Source: Halococcus thailandensis JCM 13552 (lineage in GTDB: Archaea > Halobacteriota > Halobacteria > Halobacteriales > Halococcaceae). From it: a stretch of DNA of 39,631 nucleotides. The position numbers and the translations under genes are program-made. Within the stretch, counting starts at the first letter, position 1; each line of letters starts with the position of its first letter. This document shows, one piece after another, positions 25,089 through 32,518 of the stretch. The stretch covers positions 79,975 to 119,605 of the forward strand of contig NZ_AOMF01000145.1 in assembly GCF_000336715.1 (NCBI RefSeq), given 5' to 3'. The notes below the pieces were generated by a model. It was given only the letters and a program-made list of their open reading frames with translations, searched no databases and was not told where the DNA came from.

Positions 25089-25685
25089 ATGGGCGACCGC
25101 GGGGTCGACGAGGGACGGCGGGCGACACTCCGGCGAGTCGCCGCGCTGGGTGCCGTCGGACCGTTCGCCGGCCTGGCAGAGGACGACGGCGGAATCCGCG
25201 AGACGATCGCTGGCTATCTCGCGACGACGCCGGGCGCACACTTCTCGAAGATCCGTGACGATCTCGATCTGGCCACCGGCGAGACACAGCACCATCTCAA
25301 ACGGCTCGAACGTGACGGCACGGTCGAGAGCCACCGCGACGGCGACTACCGACGCTACTTCCCGGCCCGCGAGTTCGACGCGTTCGAGCGCACGGCGCTC
25401 GGCTTTCTCCGGCGCGAGACACCGCGCGGAATGATCATCGCACTGTTGCGCGACGGCGACGCGACCGCGAGCGATCTCGCGGCAGCGGTGGACGTCTCAC
25501 GGCCGACGATAAGCAATCACGCCGCCGATCTCGACGCGGCGGGGCTGCTCTCGCGTGAGGACGGCTACTCGCTCGTCCGCCCGGAACGACTGCTGACGCT
25601 GCTGGTGAGCTATGCCGACTCCTTCGACGCCGCGACGGTCCAGTTCGCCCGCGAGGCCGACCAGTTCATCAGCGTCGACGCCTGA
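25089..25685 (+). CDS. double winged-helix transcriptional regulator with Tat-like N-terminus
   Basis: A 198-residue protein with two winged-helix domains. The first (about 38-92) contains HFSKIRDDLDLATGETQHHL. The second (about 110-165) contains ATASDLAAAVDVSRPTISNH. Such twin-wHTH proteins are common haloarchaeal regulators with unknown targets. Residues 10-30 (RRATLRRVAALGAVGPFAGLA) combine two Arg pairs and a short hydrophobic stretch resembling a Tat signal or membrane tether, unusual for a DNA-binding protein. The ATG at 25089 is 27 nt after GTTTTAC (25059-25065), so the N-terminus is well supported. The stop abuts that of the convergent gene at 25686. Confidence 0.85.
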   Translation: MGDRGVDEGRRATLRRVAALGAVGPFAGLAEDDGGIRETIAGYLATTPGAHFSKIRDDLDLATGETQHHLKRLERDGTVESHRDGDYRRYFPAREFDAFERTALGFLRRETPRGMIIALLRDGDATASDLAAAVDVSRPTISNHAADLDAAGLLSREDGYSLVRPERLLTLLVSYADSFDAATVQFAREADQFISVDA

Positions 25686-25925
25686 CTACTGGGTGACTTT
25701 CCACGTCGTGCTCGAAGAGTAGCCCCACTTCTCGACCGAGAGCACGCCGTCGGTCTTGCGGATGGCGTTCATGTTCGTGCCGACCTCCTTCGGCGACAGC
25801 CCGAGCGCGTCGCCGATGAGTCGGGATTTGAAGTAGGTCTTGCTGTCGGCGTGCTCGCGGAGATACGAGAGGATGCGGCGCTGTTTCTCACTGAGTGTCT
25901 GTATCGGTGCGCTGCGTGCGGCCAT
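25686..25925 (-). CDS. small wHTH protein (DUF7123-like)
   Basis: A 79-residue winged-helix protein. LSEKQRRILSYLREHADSK, then KSRLIGDALGLSPKEVGTNM and a C-terminal wing ending WGYSSSTTWKV match a widespread haloarchaeal family I know as DUF7123. It is probably a small DNA-binding regulator with an unknown target. The ATG at 25925 was preferred to 25952 because a TATGTG element near 25950 is correctly spaced for leaderless transcription. The longer start would also cover that element. It ends exactly at the convergent gene's stop with no spacer. Confidence 0.85.
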   Translation of the reverse strand: MAARSAPIQTLSEKQRRILSYLREHADSKTYFKSRLIGDALGLSPKEVGTNMNAIRKTDGVLSVEKWGYSSSTTWKVTQ

Positions 25926-26098
25926 ACACGATCCGAACGGAGCAACACACATAGCGGGTTTGGTGCGATGGGCTAATTCGGGCGCTATCGGTCGATTTCG
26001 GTCGCGTTCACGACGACGATATCGCCCGTCGTGGCCCGTCGACGCCCCTTCGAATCGAGGGTGGTACGGACGGGTACGGCGCGAGCGGGCGGTAGTTC

Positions 26099-26104
26099 TT
26101 TATT
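26099..26104 (+). promoter_or_regulatory. TATA box of the TRAM gene
   Basis: TTTATT is centred about 26101. A transcript would start near 26127, either at the ATG at 26126 or 14 nt before the ATG at 26141. Confidence 0.6.
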
Positions 26105-26127
26105 TCTCGGCCACGGTAGCGGCGGAT

Positions 26128-26132
26128 GGAGG
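26128..26132 (+). promoter_or_regulatory. Shine-Dalgarno GGAGG before TRAM gene start
   Basis: GGAGG is followed by 8 nt before the ATG at 26141. It is a strong ribosome-binding site in a genome where most starts look leaderless, and it supports the inner start. Confidence 0.6.
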
Positions 26133-26140
26133 ACTACGCG

Positions 26141-26539
26141 ATGGAAATCTCTGATAAACTCCTGTGTCTGTTCAACGCCGACGTCACCGAATCCGAAGAC
26201 AGCTACACCGTCGAGATACCGCGCCGCGAGGTCGAGAACGGGTCGATCGAGCCCGGCGAGACCTACCGTGTGGCACTCGTCTCGCGCGAACCGACCGAGG
26301 AATCGTCGAGCAGTTCGCGCTCGCGGTCGAGCACACCCTCCTCGGAGCCACAGCCGCCCGTCGACGTCGGCGAGATGCGCTACGTCGAGGTCGAGGACAT
26401 CGGCAAGCAGGGCGATGGCATCGCCCGCGTCGAACGCGGCTACGTCATCATCGTCCCCGGTGCCGAGATCGGCGAACGCGTCAAAGTCGAAGTCACCGAG
26501 GTGAAATCGAACTTCGCCGTCGGCGAAATCATCGATTAG
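26141..26539 (+). CDS. TRAM domain protein
   Basis: A 132-residue small RNA-binding protein. The N-terminal half starts MEISDKLLCLFNADVTES and is a short beta-rich region seen in haloarchaeal TRAM proteins. A Ser-rich linker (SSSSSRSRSSTPSSEP, about 55-70) follows. The C-terminal TRAM domain (about 78-132) shows VEDIGKQGDGIARVERGYV and PGAEIGERVKVEV. Stand-alone archaeal TRAM proteins bind RNA and have been linked to cold-responsive chaperoning or translation. The start at 26141 fits the family N-terminus and has GGAGG upstream; an alternative ATG at 26126 would be leaderless. A T5 run at 26544-26548 probably ends the transcript. Confidence 0.9.
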   Translation: MEISDKLLCLFNADVTESEDSYTVEIPRREVENGSIEPGETYRVALVSREPTEESSSSSRSRSSTPSSEPQPPVDVGEMRYVEVEDIGKQGDGIARVERGYVIIVPGAEIGERVKVEVTEVKSNFAVGEIID

Positions 26540-26877
26540 TACCTTTTTACTTCGTCGGGTGGCCTCCCTGCGGTCGGCCACCACTCCTCGCAAAAAGCTA
26601 CGCTAAAAACTCCCCGCTCGCGCCTTCGGCGCTCGCGGCGAACCGCGCTCACTCTGTTCGCGCGGACTCTCCACTCTCTGCACCACAGAAGCCCTCGCTC
26701 CCTCCGGTCGTCTGCTCGCGGGCCGGAGGCCCGCTCGCATGGTACGAGGGACCTCCGGTCCCTCGCTACTCGCCCTTCATCCACCAGGAGAGTATAGCTC
26801 TCCTGAGCCTCGGCTCGCTTGACTCGCCGAGACACCAGGACCGCAAACCGTTGCCGCACCGCCGGCAGGGCCGGCAG
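26540..26877. repeat. non-coding block with at least seven hairpins
   Basis: This 338-bp gap between the TRAM and YkgJ genes shows no credible protein. It contains perfect inverted repeats at 26558-26564/26576-26582, 26620-26624/26628-26632, 26718-26724/26728-26734, 26745-26753/26757-26765, 26785-26792/26798-26805, 26809-26814/26826-26831 and 26861-26866/26870-26875. Several have loops of only 3 nt, for example CGAGGGACC-TCC-GGTCCCTCG. Two short A runs (26592-26596, 26605-26609) break the GC-rich context. It may be a structured RNA, a cluster of palindromic repeat units, or a decayed element. Confidence 0.65.
26544..26548 (+). terminator. T-tract terminator after TRAM gene
   Basis: TTTTT lies 5 nt after the stop codon. 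Archaeal termination commonly uses such short T runs without a hairpin. A perfect hairpin begins about 10 nt later. Confidence 0.45.
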
Positions 26878-27543
26878 CTACCCGTCGATCGGCGTTCCGT
26901 CCGGTCGTTTCGCACCCTCGGAGTCGTGGACGACGATCTCGCCGGAATCGGGATTTGCGGGTTCGTAGCGCTCACTGACGGCGATGGCTTCTTCGATCTC
27001 GCGGATCGCGCGCTCCTTGAGCGCACCAGCCAGTTCCTCGGCGTGCTCGCGGTCGATGTCGCGTCCGAGCCCCTCGCATTCGTGGGCGCGCACGTCGCCG
27101 ACCTGATCGACCGCCGCACCCATCGGCTGGCTCGACCCGTCGAGAGCGACACTGAACGGATAGGTGCGGCAGATGAGCGGCCGATCCTCGTGGACGGTAC
27201 ACGCCCCGACACCGTCCTCCTCGGCATAGAAAGTGCAGTCGCCACAGCCGGTCGTTTCGAGCGCCCACTCGAAGGTCTCACCCTCCGGCCCATCCTCGCC
27301 CTCGCTGAGTCCGTATGGCATCGGCCGGGCAACGTCCCGGTGGTCGTACTCGGTGGCGTCCTGCAGCTCGCGTATCTCGTCGGGAAACACCGTCGCCGTG
27401 TGCTCCTCGCGCCCGTCCGGACCCGTCGCTGCCTTGCAACAGGCCCCACAGCGCGTACACTCGAAGCCGATCTCCTCGATGGCGTCGGCCAGCGCCCCGA
27501 CGTCGAGATGGCGCGCACGGGCGAGTTCGTCCTCGAAACTCAC
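26878..27543 (-). CDS. YkgJ-type cysteine cluster protein
   Basis: A 221-residue protein of the YkgJ/Fe-S-like cysteine cluster family. The N-terminal cluster is CTRCGACC (Cys29, 32, 35, 36). Further cysteines occur in CGDCTFY, GACTVHEDRPLICRTYPF and near ECEGLG. These are predicted to bind zinc or an iron-sulfur centre; the biochemical role is unknown. The start is a GTG at 27543 with an A/T-rich CTTTTTG element (27567-27571) about 26 nt upstream. An AAAGGAG motif also lies 5-11 nt before the start. The MBL gene lies upstream on the same strand, 36 nt away. Confidence 0.85.
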   Translation of the reverse strand: MSFEDELARARHLDVGALADAIEEIGFECTRCGACCKAATGPDGREEHTATVFPDEIRELQDATEYDHRDVARPMPYGLSEGEDGPEGETFEWALETTGCGDCTFYAEEDGVGACTVHEDRPLICRTYPFSVALDGSSQPMGAAVDQVGDVRAHECEGLGRDIDREHAEELAGALKERAIREIEEAIAVSERYEPANPDSGEIVVHDSEGAKRPDGTPIDG

Positions 27544-27579
27544 ATATCTCCTTTCGGCCGCCGCGCAAAAAGACCGTCG

Positions 27580-28341
27580 TCAGGGGCGGACCCGTTCACC
27601 GTCCCACTCGATCCGCCCCTCGACGGCGAGTTTGTCGAGATGGGCCGCCACCGTGCGCTCGGCCAGTCCTCGCACTCCCGAAAGCTCCTTCTCGTAGGCC
27701 GCGTCGGTCACCGCAGCGATCGTCCGCGCGCCATCGCGCACCGCCCGCAGGACCGCCCGTTCGCGGCGGAGTCGATGGGATAGCAGCCGCTCGATCACTG
27801 CCCGTAACTCCTCGACGGCCGGTCCGTGACCCGGATACAGCCGTGCCGGATTCCGGGCGTGAAGCCGCCGGAGCGCGGTGAGATAGCCACGCATGTCGCC
27901 GTCTTCGTTCCCCACGACGACGCTCCCGTTCGCGACGGCGAGATCGCCGACAAGCACCTCGTCGTCGATGGCGAGCACGACGTGGTCGGGGGCGTGTCCC
28001 GGCGTCGCGAGCAACTCGACGGTCCCTGCGTCGGTGTCGATGCGCGTTCCCGGGCCGAAGGTGCGATCGGGCGAGACGCCGGTCGCGCGTTCGAACCGGT
28101 CCGCGTAGCCGGCGTGCGCCCAGACGGTCGCCCGGTCGGCATACGCTTCGACACCGCCCACGTGATCGGGGTGGGTGTGGGTCACGAGCAGGTTTGCGAC
28201 GCCGTCGATCGCCTCGTCGAGGCGGGGCGTCGCGGCTGCCGGATCGACGAGCAGCGCCCACTCGCTTCCGACGAGATAGGCGTTGGTCTCGCCGCCGGGT
28301 GCAGCCGTCTCGACAGGAATCGGAACACGGGTCGGACTCAC
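27580..28341 (-). CDS. MBL-fold metallo-hydrolase
   Basis: A 253-residue metallo-beta-lactamase fold protein. The metal motif THTHPDHVGG gives His55, His57, Asp59 and His60. ATPGHAPDHVVLAIDDEVLVGD supplies the next His and Asp ligands, and LYPGHGPAVEELRAVIERLL the last His. The C-terminal 70 residues form a helical domain like that of the LACTB2 group (RRERAVLRAVRDGARTI ... TVAAHLDKLAVEGRIEWDGERVRP). That group includes hydrolases and nucleases; the substrate is not evident. The start is a GTG at 28341, 27 nt after a TTTTC element, so it may be leaderless. Confidence 0.88.
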   Translation of the reverse strand: MSPTRVPIPVETAAPGGETNAYLVGSEWALLVDPAAATPRLDEAIDGVANLLVTHTHPDHVGGVEAYADRATVWAHAGYADRFERATGVSPDRTFGPGTRIDTDAGTVELLATPGHAPDHVVLAIDDEVLVGDLAVANGSVVVGNEDGDMRGYLTALRRLHARNPARLYPGHGPAVEELRAVIERLLSHRLRRERAVLRAVRDGARTIAAVTDAAYEKELSGVRGLAERTVAAHLDKLAVEGRIEWDGERVRP

Positions 28342-28375
28342 GACGAGTGGTGGCGCTCGCAGCTGAAAAGGCCAG

Positions 28376-28648
28376 TTACTGGTTCAGGAAGTAGACCTGC
28401 TTTCTGGCGTCGCGGAAGCTGTAGCGCGAACCGACGAGATCGTCGTCTTCGAGGCGGTTCAGCGCGTAGCGGACGGTGCGATCGGGCAGCAGCGATTCGT
28501 CGGCGAGCTGGCCCTGCGAGAGCGGCGTCTCCGATTCGAGCACTTTGGCGACGAGCTTCGCGCTCGGAGGGAGTTCGCGCAGGCGGTCGCGGAACTCGGT
28601 CTCGGTCAACGGGTCGTCGGGCTGTGCGCGGTCCGTGGTGGCGCTCAT
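28376..28648 (-). CDS. small winged-helix (MarR-like) regulator
   Basis: A 90-residue DNA-binding protein. The core LPPSAKLVAKVLESETPLSQ, then GQLADESLLPDRTVRYALNRLEDDDLV and the wing GSRYSFRDARKQVYFLNQ form a classical winged helix. The ATG at 28648 follows TTTTACC (28674-28680), giving a leaderless or nearly leaderless mRNA; a GTG at 28657 is a poorer alternative. The palindrome CCCATATATGGG (28684-28695) sits over the expected BRE, which hints at autoregulation or control of the divergent methyltransferase. Target genes are unknown. Confidence 0.85.
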   Translation of the reverse strand: MSATTDRAQPDDPLTETEFRDRLRELPPSAKLVAKVLESETPLSQGQLADESLLPDRTVRYALNRLEDDDLVGSRYSFRDARKQVYFLNQ

Positions 28649-28683
28649 GCTCACCACTCTTCGACGGGCTATGGTAAAACTTG

Positions 28684-28695
28684 CCCATATATGGG
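28684..28695. promoter_or_regulatory. perfect 12-bp palindrome over wHTH gene promoter
   Basis: CCCATATATGGG is fully self-complementary. It lies directly upstream of the TTTTACC box of the minus-strand wHTH gene, where TFB contacts DNA. A dimeric regulator bound here would block initiation. The adjacent wHTH protein is the natural candidate, by inference. Confidence 0.55.
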
Positions 28696-28854
28696 AATGT
28701 ATACTACTACCGCATGAATGAATACCTTTGCCCTTATATTTCGTGGTGAGACGCGCACCGCACGGTCAGGATACGGATGGCGTGAGCAGTTGGATCGTGC
28801 CAGTCGGTTCGCTCGACGGTCGCCACCGACGGGCAGCGCGTCATATCCGTACGG

Positions 28855-28860
28855 TTTTAT
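28855..28860 (+). promoter_or_regulatory. TATA box of the second methyltransferase gene
   Basis: TTTTAT is centred about 28 nt before the GTG at 28886. This spacing supports a leaderless GTG start and excludes the ATG at 28718. Confidence 0.6.
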
Positions 28861-28885
28861 TCCTCGGCCGAAAACCACGGGTAGC

Positions 28886-29599
28886 GTGAAGGGACAGGAG
28901 TGGTACCAGACCGCCGAGGTCGCCGAGGAGTACGACACCAAGCGGTTCTCCGACGGCGGCCGGCTCATCGACGAGCGGGAGAAGGAGGCCGTGCTCTCGG
29001 CAGTCGGTCCCGTCGAGAACAAACGCATCCTCGAAATCGCCTGCGGAACGGGGCGATTCACGACGATGCTCGCCCAGCGCGGCGCTGATATCGTCGGCCT
29101 CGATATCTCGCCCGCGATGCTCCAGGAGGGTCGGAAAAAGGCGCGCGCGGCGGGCGTCGACGACCATCTGGAGTTCATGCGCGGCGACGCCGCCCGCCTG
29201 CCCTTCCCCGACGACCACTTCGAGACCGTCATCGCGATGCGGTTTTTCCATCTCGCCGATACACCCGCCTCGTTTCTCGCCGAGCTACGCCGCGTCGCCC
29301 GCAAGCAGGTCGTCTTCGACACCTTCCGTCGGTTCAGCACCCGCAGCATCTACAACTGGCTGCTGCCGATGGGCTCGCGGCTGTACGCCCGCGCCGAGAT
29401 CGAGGAGCTGCTCGACGGGGCCGGACTCCAGCTGGCCGGCGAGGAACACGACTTCTTCTTCCCGTACGGCCTCTATCGCCAGCTCCCCGACGCGATGGCC
29501 ACCCGCGTGCGCGAACTCGACGACATGATCATGGACTCGCCGATCGGCGAGTACGTGGCGTCGGTATCGTACTGGGACGCACGGTTGCAAGGGGAGTGA
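28886..29599 (+). CDS. class I SAM-dependent methyltransferase (UbiE/COQ5-like)
   Basis: A 237-residue methyltransferase. Motif I is ILEIACGTGRFTTMLA at 48-63, motif post-I IVGLDISPAMLQEGRKKA, and motif II GDAARLPFPDDHFETVIAM. These match the small-molecule group that includes UbiE and Cmo methyltransferases. The C-terminus carries a substrate lid with RRFSTRSIYNWLLPMGSRLY. The start is the GTG at 28886. A frame open from 28718 was rejected because the upstream part has atypical codons and crosses the promoter. The next gene is a glycosyltransferase with its own promoter, so a shared pathway in lipids or glycans is speculative. Confidence 0.88.
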   Translation: MKGQEWYQTAEVAEEYDTKRFSDGGRLIDEREKEAVLSAVGPVENKRILEIACGTGRFTTMLAQRGADIVGLDISPAMLQEGRKKARAAGVDDHLEFMRGDAARLPFPDDHFETVIAMRFFHLADTPASFLAELRRVARKQVVFDTFRRFSTRSIYNWLLPMGSRLYARAEIEELLDGAGLQLAGEEHDFFFPYGLYRQLPDAMATRVRELDDMIMDSPIGEYVASVSYWDARLQGE

Positions 29600-29674
29600 G
29601 AACCGATCGCCGTGCTGTCGGCTGGTGCGAACTTTCGTCGATAGTGGACTAGCTGGCACACGAGCGTCCGCGAG

Positions 29675-29714
29675 CGACCGCTTCGTCGGTCGTCGGGAGG
29701 ATCGGCAGCGATCC
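29675..29714. repeat. two small hairpins between methyltransferase and glycosyltransferase
   Basis: CGACCG (29675-29680) pairs with CGGTCG (29687-29692). GGATCG (29699-29704) pairs with CGATCC (29709-29714). Both stems are perfect. The first may mark the end of the methyltransferase mRNA. The second is about 17 nt upstream of the next TATA box and could be an operator. Confidence 0.4.
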
Positions 29715-29730
29715 GAAGATAAAGCGGTTG

Positions 29731-29737
29731 TTTTTAT
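29731..29737 (+). promoter_or_regulatory. TATA box of the glycosyltransferase gene
   Basis: TTTTTAT is centred 28 nt before the ATG at 29762, predicting a leaderless mRNA. Confidence 0.65.
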
Positions 29738-29761
29738 GTCGAGCGGCGCTATTCGGTCGGT

Positions 29762-30748
29762 ATGCAGCTCTCGGTGGTCGTGCCGACTCTCAACGGCCGA
29801 ACCCAACTCGTGGCGTGTCTCGACGCGCTCGCGGCGGTGGCCCCCGAGAGCGAGGTGGTCGTCGTCAACGGTCCCTCCGCGGATGGCACCACCGGGATGG
29901 TCAGCGAACGCGACGACGTCGACGTGCTCGTCGAGGTCGCCGACCGCAATCTGAACGTCGCGCGCAACGCCGGCATCGAACACACGACCGGCGAGCACGT
30001 CGCGTTCGTCGGCTACGACAAAACCATCGAGTCGGGCTGGAAGGACGCGCTCATGGCGGGCTTCGACACCGGCAGCCACGGCGACGGTCGTGCGCACACC
30101 ATCGCCGAAGGGTATCCACCGCGGATGCGCCGGGACGTGGGGGTCGTCACCGGGCCGGCGCGATCGGCCGACGGACCGACGACACCCGAATCACGGACCA
30201 TCACCGGCCGCGAGGTGACGTATTTCGACGGCTCGAACGTCGCGTTCACCCGCACGGCGCTCGAAGAAGTAGATGGATTCGACGAATATCTCCAGACGGG
30301 TGGTGCGCGCGATCTCGCCCACCGGCTCGCGGCCGCGGAGTACGACGTGCGCTGGGCGGCGGGGATGGCCGTCGGCGACGCGCTCGGCACCGAGACGACC
30401 CCGTCGGCCCCGCGAGCGATCTCCGACGGCGGCCGAACCGAGCGCGACTGGTACTGGAAGTATCGTGCGCTCGCCTACCGCCTCGTCAAGAACTACGGGC
30501 TGCGGCCGACGACCGCCCGACGACTGCTCTCGCACGCGGGCCGGGACGCCCTCACCGGACTCGAAGGCGTCGTGCGCGGCGAGGCGAGCCCGACCAACTG
30601 GGTCGGAAACGGGCGGGACGTGCTCGTCGGGAGTCTGCGCGGCAACGGCTCCGGGCTGGCCGCGCGCTGGCGCTCACGCGACCGCCGCAACCCGAACGGG
30701 CTCTCCGCACGATCCGAGCGGGCGGTCGCGGTCCACGACTGGCGCTGA
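29762..30748 (+). CDS. family 2 glycosyltransferase
   Basis: A 328-residue GT-A fold protein. It opens with MQLSVVVPTLNGRTQLVACL, has EVVVVNGPSADGTTGMV and RNLNVARNAGIEHTTGEHV, and an acidic metal site probably at GYDKT. The acceptor region FDGSNVAFTRTALEEVDGFDEYLQTGGARDLAHRL is typical of GT2. The last 80 residues are Arg-rich and helical (WKYRALAYRLVKNYGL) without a clear membrane span. The sugar donor and acceptor cannot be named; roles in S-layer glycoprotein or lipid glycosylation are possibilities only. Confidence 0.88.
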   Translation: MQLSVVVPTLNGRTQLVACLDALAAVAPESEVVVVNGPSADGTTGMVSERDDVDVLVEVADRNLNVARNAGIEHTTGEHVAFVGYDKTIESGWKDALMAGFDTGSHGDGRAHTIAEGYPPRMRRDVGVVTGPARSADGPTTPESRTITGREVTYFDGSNVAFTRTALEEVDGFDEYLQTGGARDLAHRLAAAEYDVRWAAGMAVGDALGTETTPSAPRAISDGGRTERDWYWKYRALAYRLVKNYGLRPTTARRLLSHAGRDALTGLEGVVRGEASPTNWVGNGRDVLVGSLRGNGSGLAARWRSRDRRNPNGLSARSERAVAVHDWR

Positions 30749-30832
30749 CGGCGATTGATAAGCGTTCGTTCCGATGTTCGTGTGCCAGAGCCTGCCGTTC
30801 GCGTCCGGCGTTTCCGCGACCCCGAGTAGCAA

Positions 30833-30843
30833 TTTTTATATAG
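30833..30843 (+). promoter_or_regulatory. strong TATA box of the thermosome gene
   Basis: TTTTTATATAG is the most canonical TATA box in the window. Transcription would start near 30865, leaving a leader of about 14 nt. That leader begins close to a GAGG (30865-30868), 10 nt before the ATG. A strong promoter suits a heat-inducible chaperonin. Confidence 0.65.
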
Positions 30844-30878
30844 AACCGCAAACGACCCATTGACGAGGATTTCAAATC

Positions 30879-32456
30879 ATGGCACAGCAACAGCGCATGG
30901 GTGGACAGCCGATGTTCATCCTCAGCGATGACAGCGAGCGCACGCGCGGTGAGGACGCACAGAGTTCGAACATCGAGGGCGGCAAGGCCGTCTCGGAGTC
31001 CGTCCGGACGACGCTCGGCCCGAAAGGGATGGACAAGATGCTCGTCTCCGATTCGGGCGACGTCGTCATCACCAACGACGGCGCGACGATCCTCGGCGAG
31101 ATGGATATCGAGCATCCCGCCGCACAGATGATCGTCGAGGTCTCCGAGACACAGGAGGACGAAGTCGGCGACGGGACGACCACGGCGGCCGTCCTCACCG
31201 GCCAGCTGCTCGCCAAGGCCGAGAACCTCCTCGACGACGACGTCCATCCGACGACGATCGTCGAGGGCTATCACGAGGCCGCGGAGCTGGCCCACGAGGC
31301 CGTCGACGAGATCGTCGTCGACGAGACGGTCGACGACGACGTCCTCCGCAACGTCGCCGAAACGTCGATGACGGGCAAGGGCACCGGTGACGTCGGCGCC
31401 GAGGCGCTCGCCGAGACGATCGTCGAGGGGATCCGACGGGTCGAGAACGACGGCGTCGCACGCGAGGACATCACCGTCCGCACCCAGACGGGCGCGAGTT
31501 CGAGCGCGACGGAGCTCGTCGAGGGCGTCATCAGCGAGGAGGAGCCGGTCCGCGAGGACATGCCCGCGACCGTCGAGGACGCCTCGATCGCCGTCCTCGA
31601 CGTCGAGTTCGACATCCGCGAGTCGAACGTCGACGCGGAGTACGACGTCGGGAGCGTCGAGGATCTCAACGCCGCCATCGACGCCGAGGAGAGCCAGTTC
31701 GAGCAGTACGCCGACGCACTCGCCGATCTCGACGTCGACGTGGCGTTCGTCACCGAGAGCGTCGACGACCGCGCGGCCGCCCATCTCGCCGACGAAGGGG
31801 TACTGGCCTTCGAGAGCGTCGATGACGACGAGGCGAAGGCGATCACGCAGGCGACCGGCGCGAGCCGCGTCGGTGCCATCGACGACCTCGAAGCGGACGA
31901 TCTGGGCAACGCCGAGCGCGTCAGCGTCGAGTCGTTCGCCGACGACGATCTCGTCTTCGTCGAGGGCGGCGCGGCCGCCGAATCCGTGACGGTGTTCGCC
32001 CGGGGCGGCACCGATCACGTCACCGACGAGCTCGAACGCGCGCTCCACGACGGGCTCGACGTCGTGACCGCCGCGCTCGATGCGGGTGGTGTGGTACCCG
32101 GTGGCGGCGCGAGCGAGGTCGCCATCGCCGCCTACATCCGTGACCACGCGGCGAGCATCGAAGGGCGTCGCCAGCTCGCCGTCGAGGCGTTCGCCGACGC
32201 GACCGACGTGCTCCCGCGTACGCTCGCCGAGAACACCGGCATGGATCCGATCGACGCGCTCGTCGAGCTGCGCAGTCGCCACGACAGCGAGGGCCGAGCC
32301 GGCATCATCAGCGAAAGTCAGACCGGCACCGTCACCGACCCCGTCGAGGCCGGCGTGTTCGACCCCGCCGCCGTCAAACACGAGGCCATCGAGAGCGCGA
32401 CCGAGGCCGCGACGATGATCGTCCGTATCGACGACGTCATCTCCGCGGACAACTAA
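30879..32456 (+). CDS. thermosome subunit (group II chaperonin), tail-less type
   Basis: A 525-residue subunit of the archaeal double-ring chaperonin that folds proteins with ATP. Signature segments are [34 protein letters not shown] and the late [16 protein letters not shown]. The apical domain lies about 200-360. It ends [12 protein letters not shown] without the Gly/Met-rich tail of the main haloarchaeal subunits. That ending and the length fit the minor third paralogue (CCT3-like), which is inference without a tree. A strong TATA box precedes it, and a T7 run at 32468-32474 follows. Confidence 0.94.
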   Translation: MAQQQRMGGQPMFILSDDSERTRGEDAQSSNIEGGKAVSESVRTTLGPKGMDKMLVSDSGDVVITNDGATILGEMDIEHPAAQMIVEVSETQEDEVGDGTTTAAVLTGQLLAKAENLLDDDVHPTTIVEGYHEAAELAHEAVDEIVVDETVDDDVLRNVAETSMTGKGTGDVGAEALAETIVEGIRRVENDGVAREDITVRTQTGASSSATELVEGVISEEEPVREDMPATVEDASIAVLDVEFDIRESNVDAEYDVGSVEDLNAAIDAEESQFEQYADALADLDVDVAFVTESVDDRAAAHLADEGVLAFESVDDDEAKAITQATGASRVGAIDDLEADDLGNAERVSVESFADDDLVFVEGGAAAESVTVFARGGTDHVTDELERALHDGLDVVTAALDAGGVVPGGGASEVAIAAYIRDHAASIEGRRQLAVEAFADATDVLPRTLAENTGMDPIDALVELRSRHDSEGRAGIISESQTGTVTDPVEAGVFDPAAVKHEAIESATEAATMIVRIDDVISADN

Positions 32457-32467
32457 TCGACCCACCG

Positions 32468-32474
32468 TTTTTTT
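32468..32474 (+). terminator. T7 terminator of the thermosome gene
   Basis: A run of seven T lies 12 nt after the stop codon in the 62-bp convergent gap before the TRIC gene. It is the longest T run noted in the window and fits archaeal oligo-T termination. Confidence 0.6.
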
Positions 32475-32518
32475 CGACCCGAGCGACGACCAGCGCGTCG
32501 CACGTCCGTCGACGGTCC

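Noticed and set aside
26540-26877. CRISPR array or tRNA cluster
   Set aside because: The inverted repeats differ in sequence and spacing, there are no direct repeats with spacers, and no cloverleaf or TYC loop was found.
28718-28885. 56-codon N-terminal extension of the second methyltransferase
   Set aside because: It covers a promoter with TATA box 28 nt before the GTG at 28886, and the codons are atypical.
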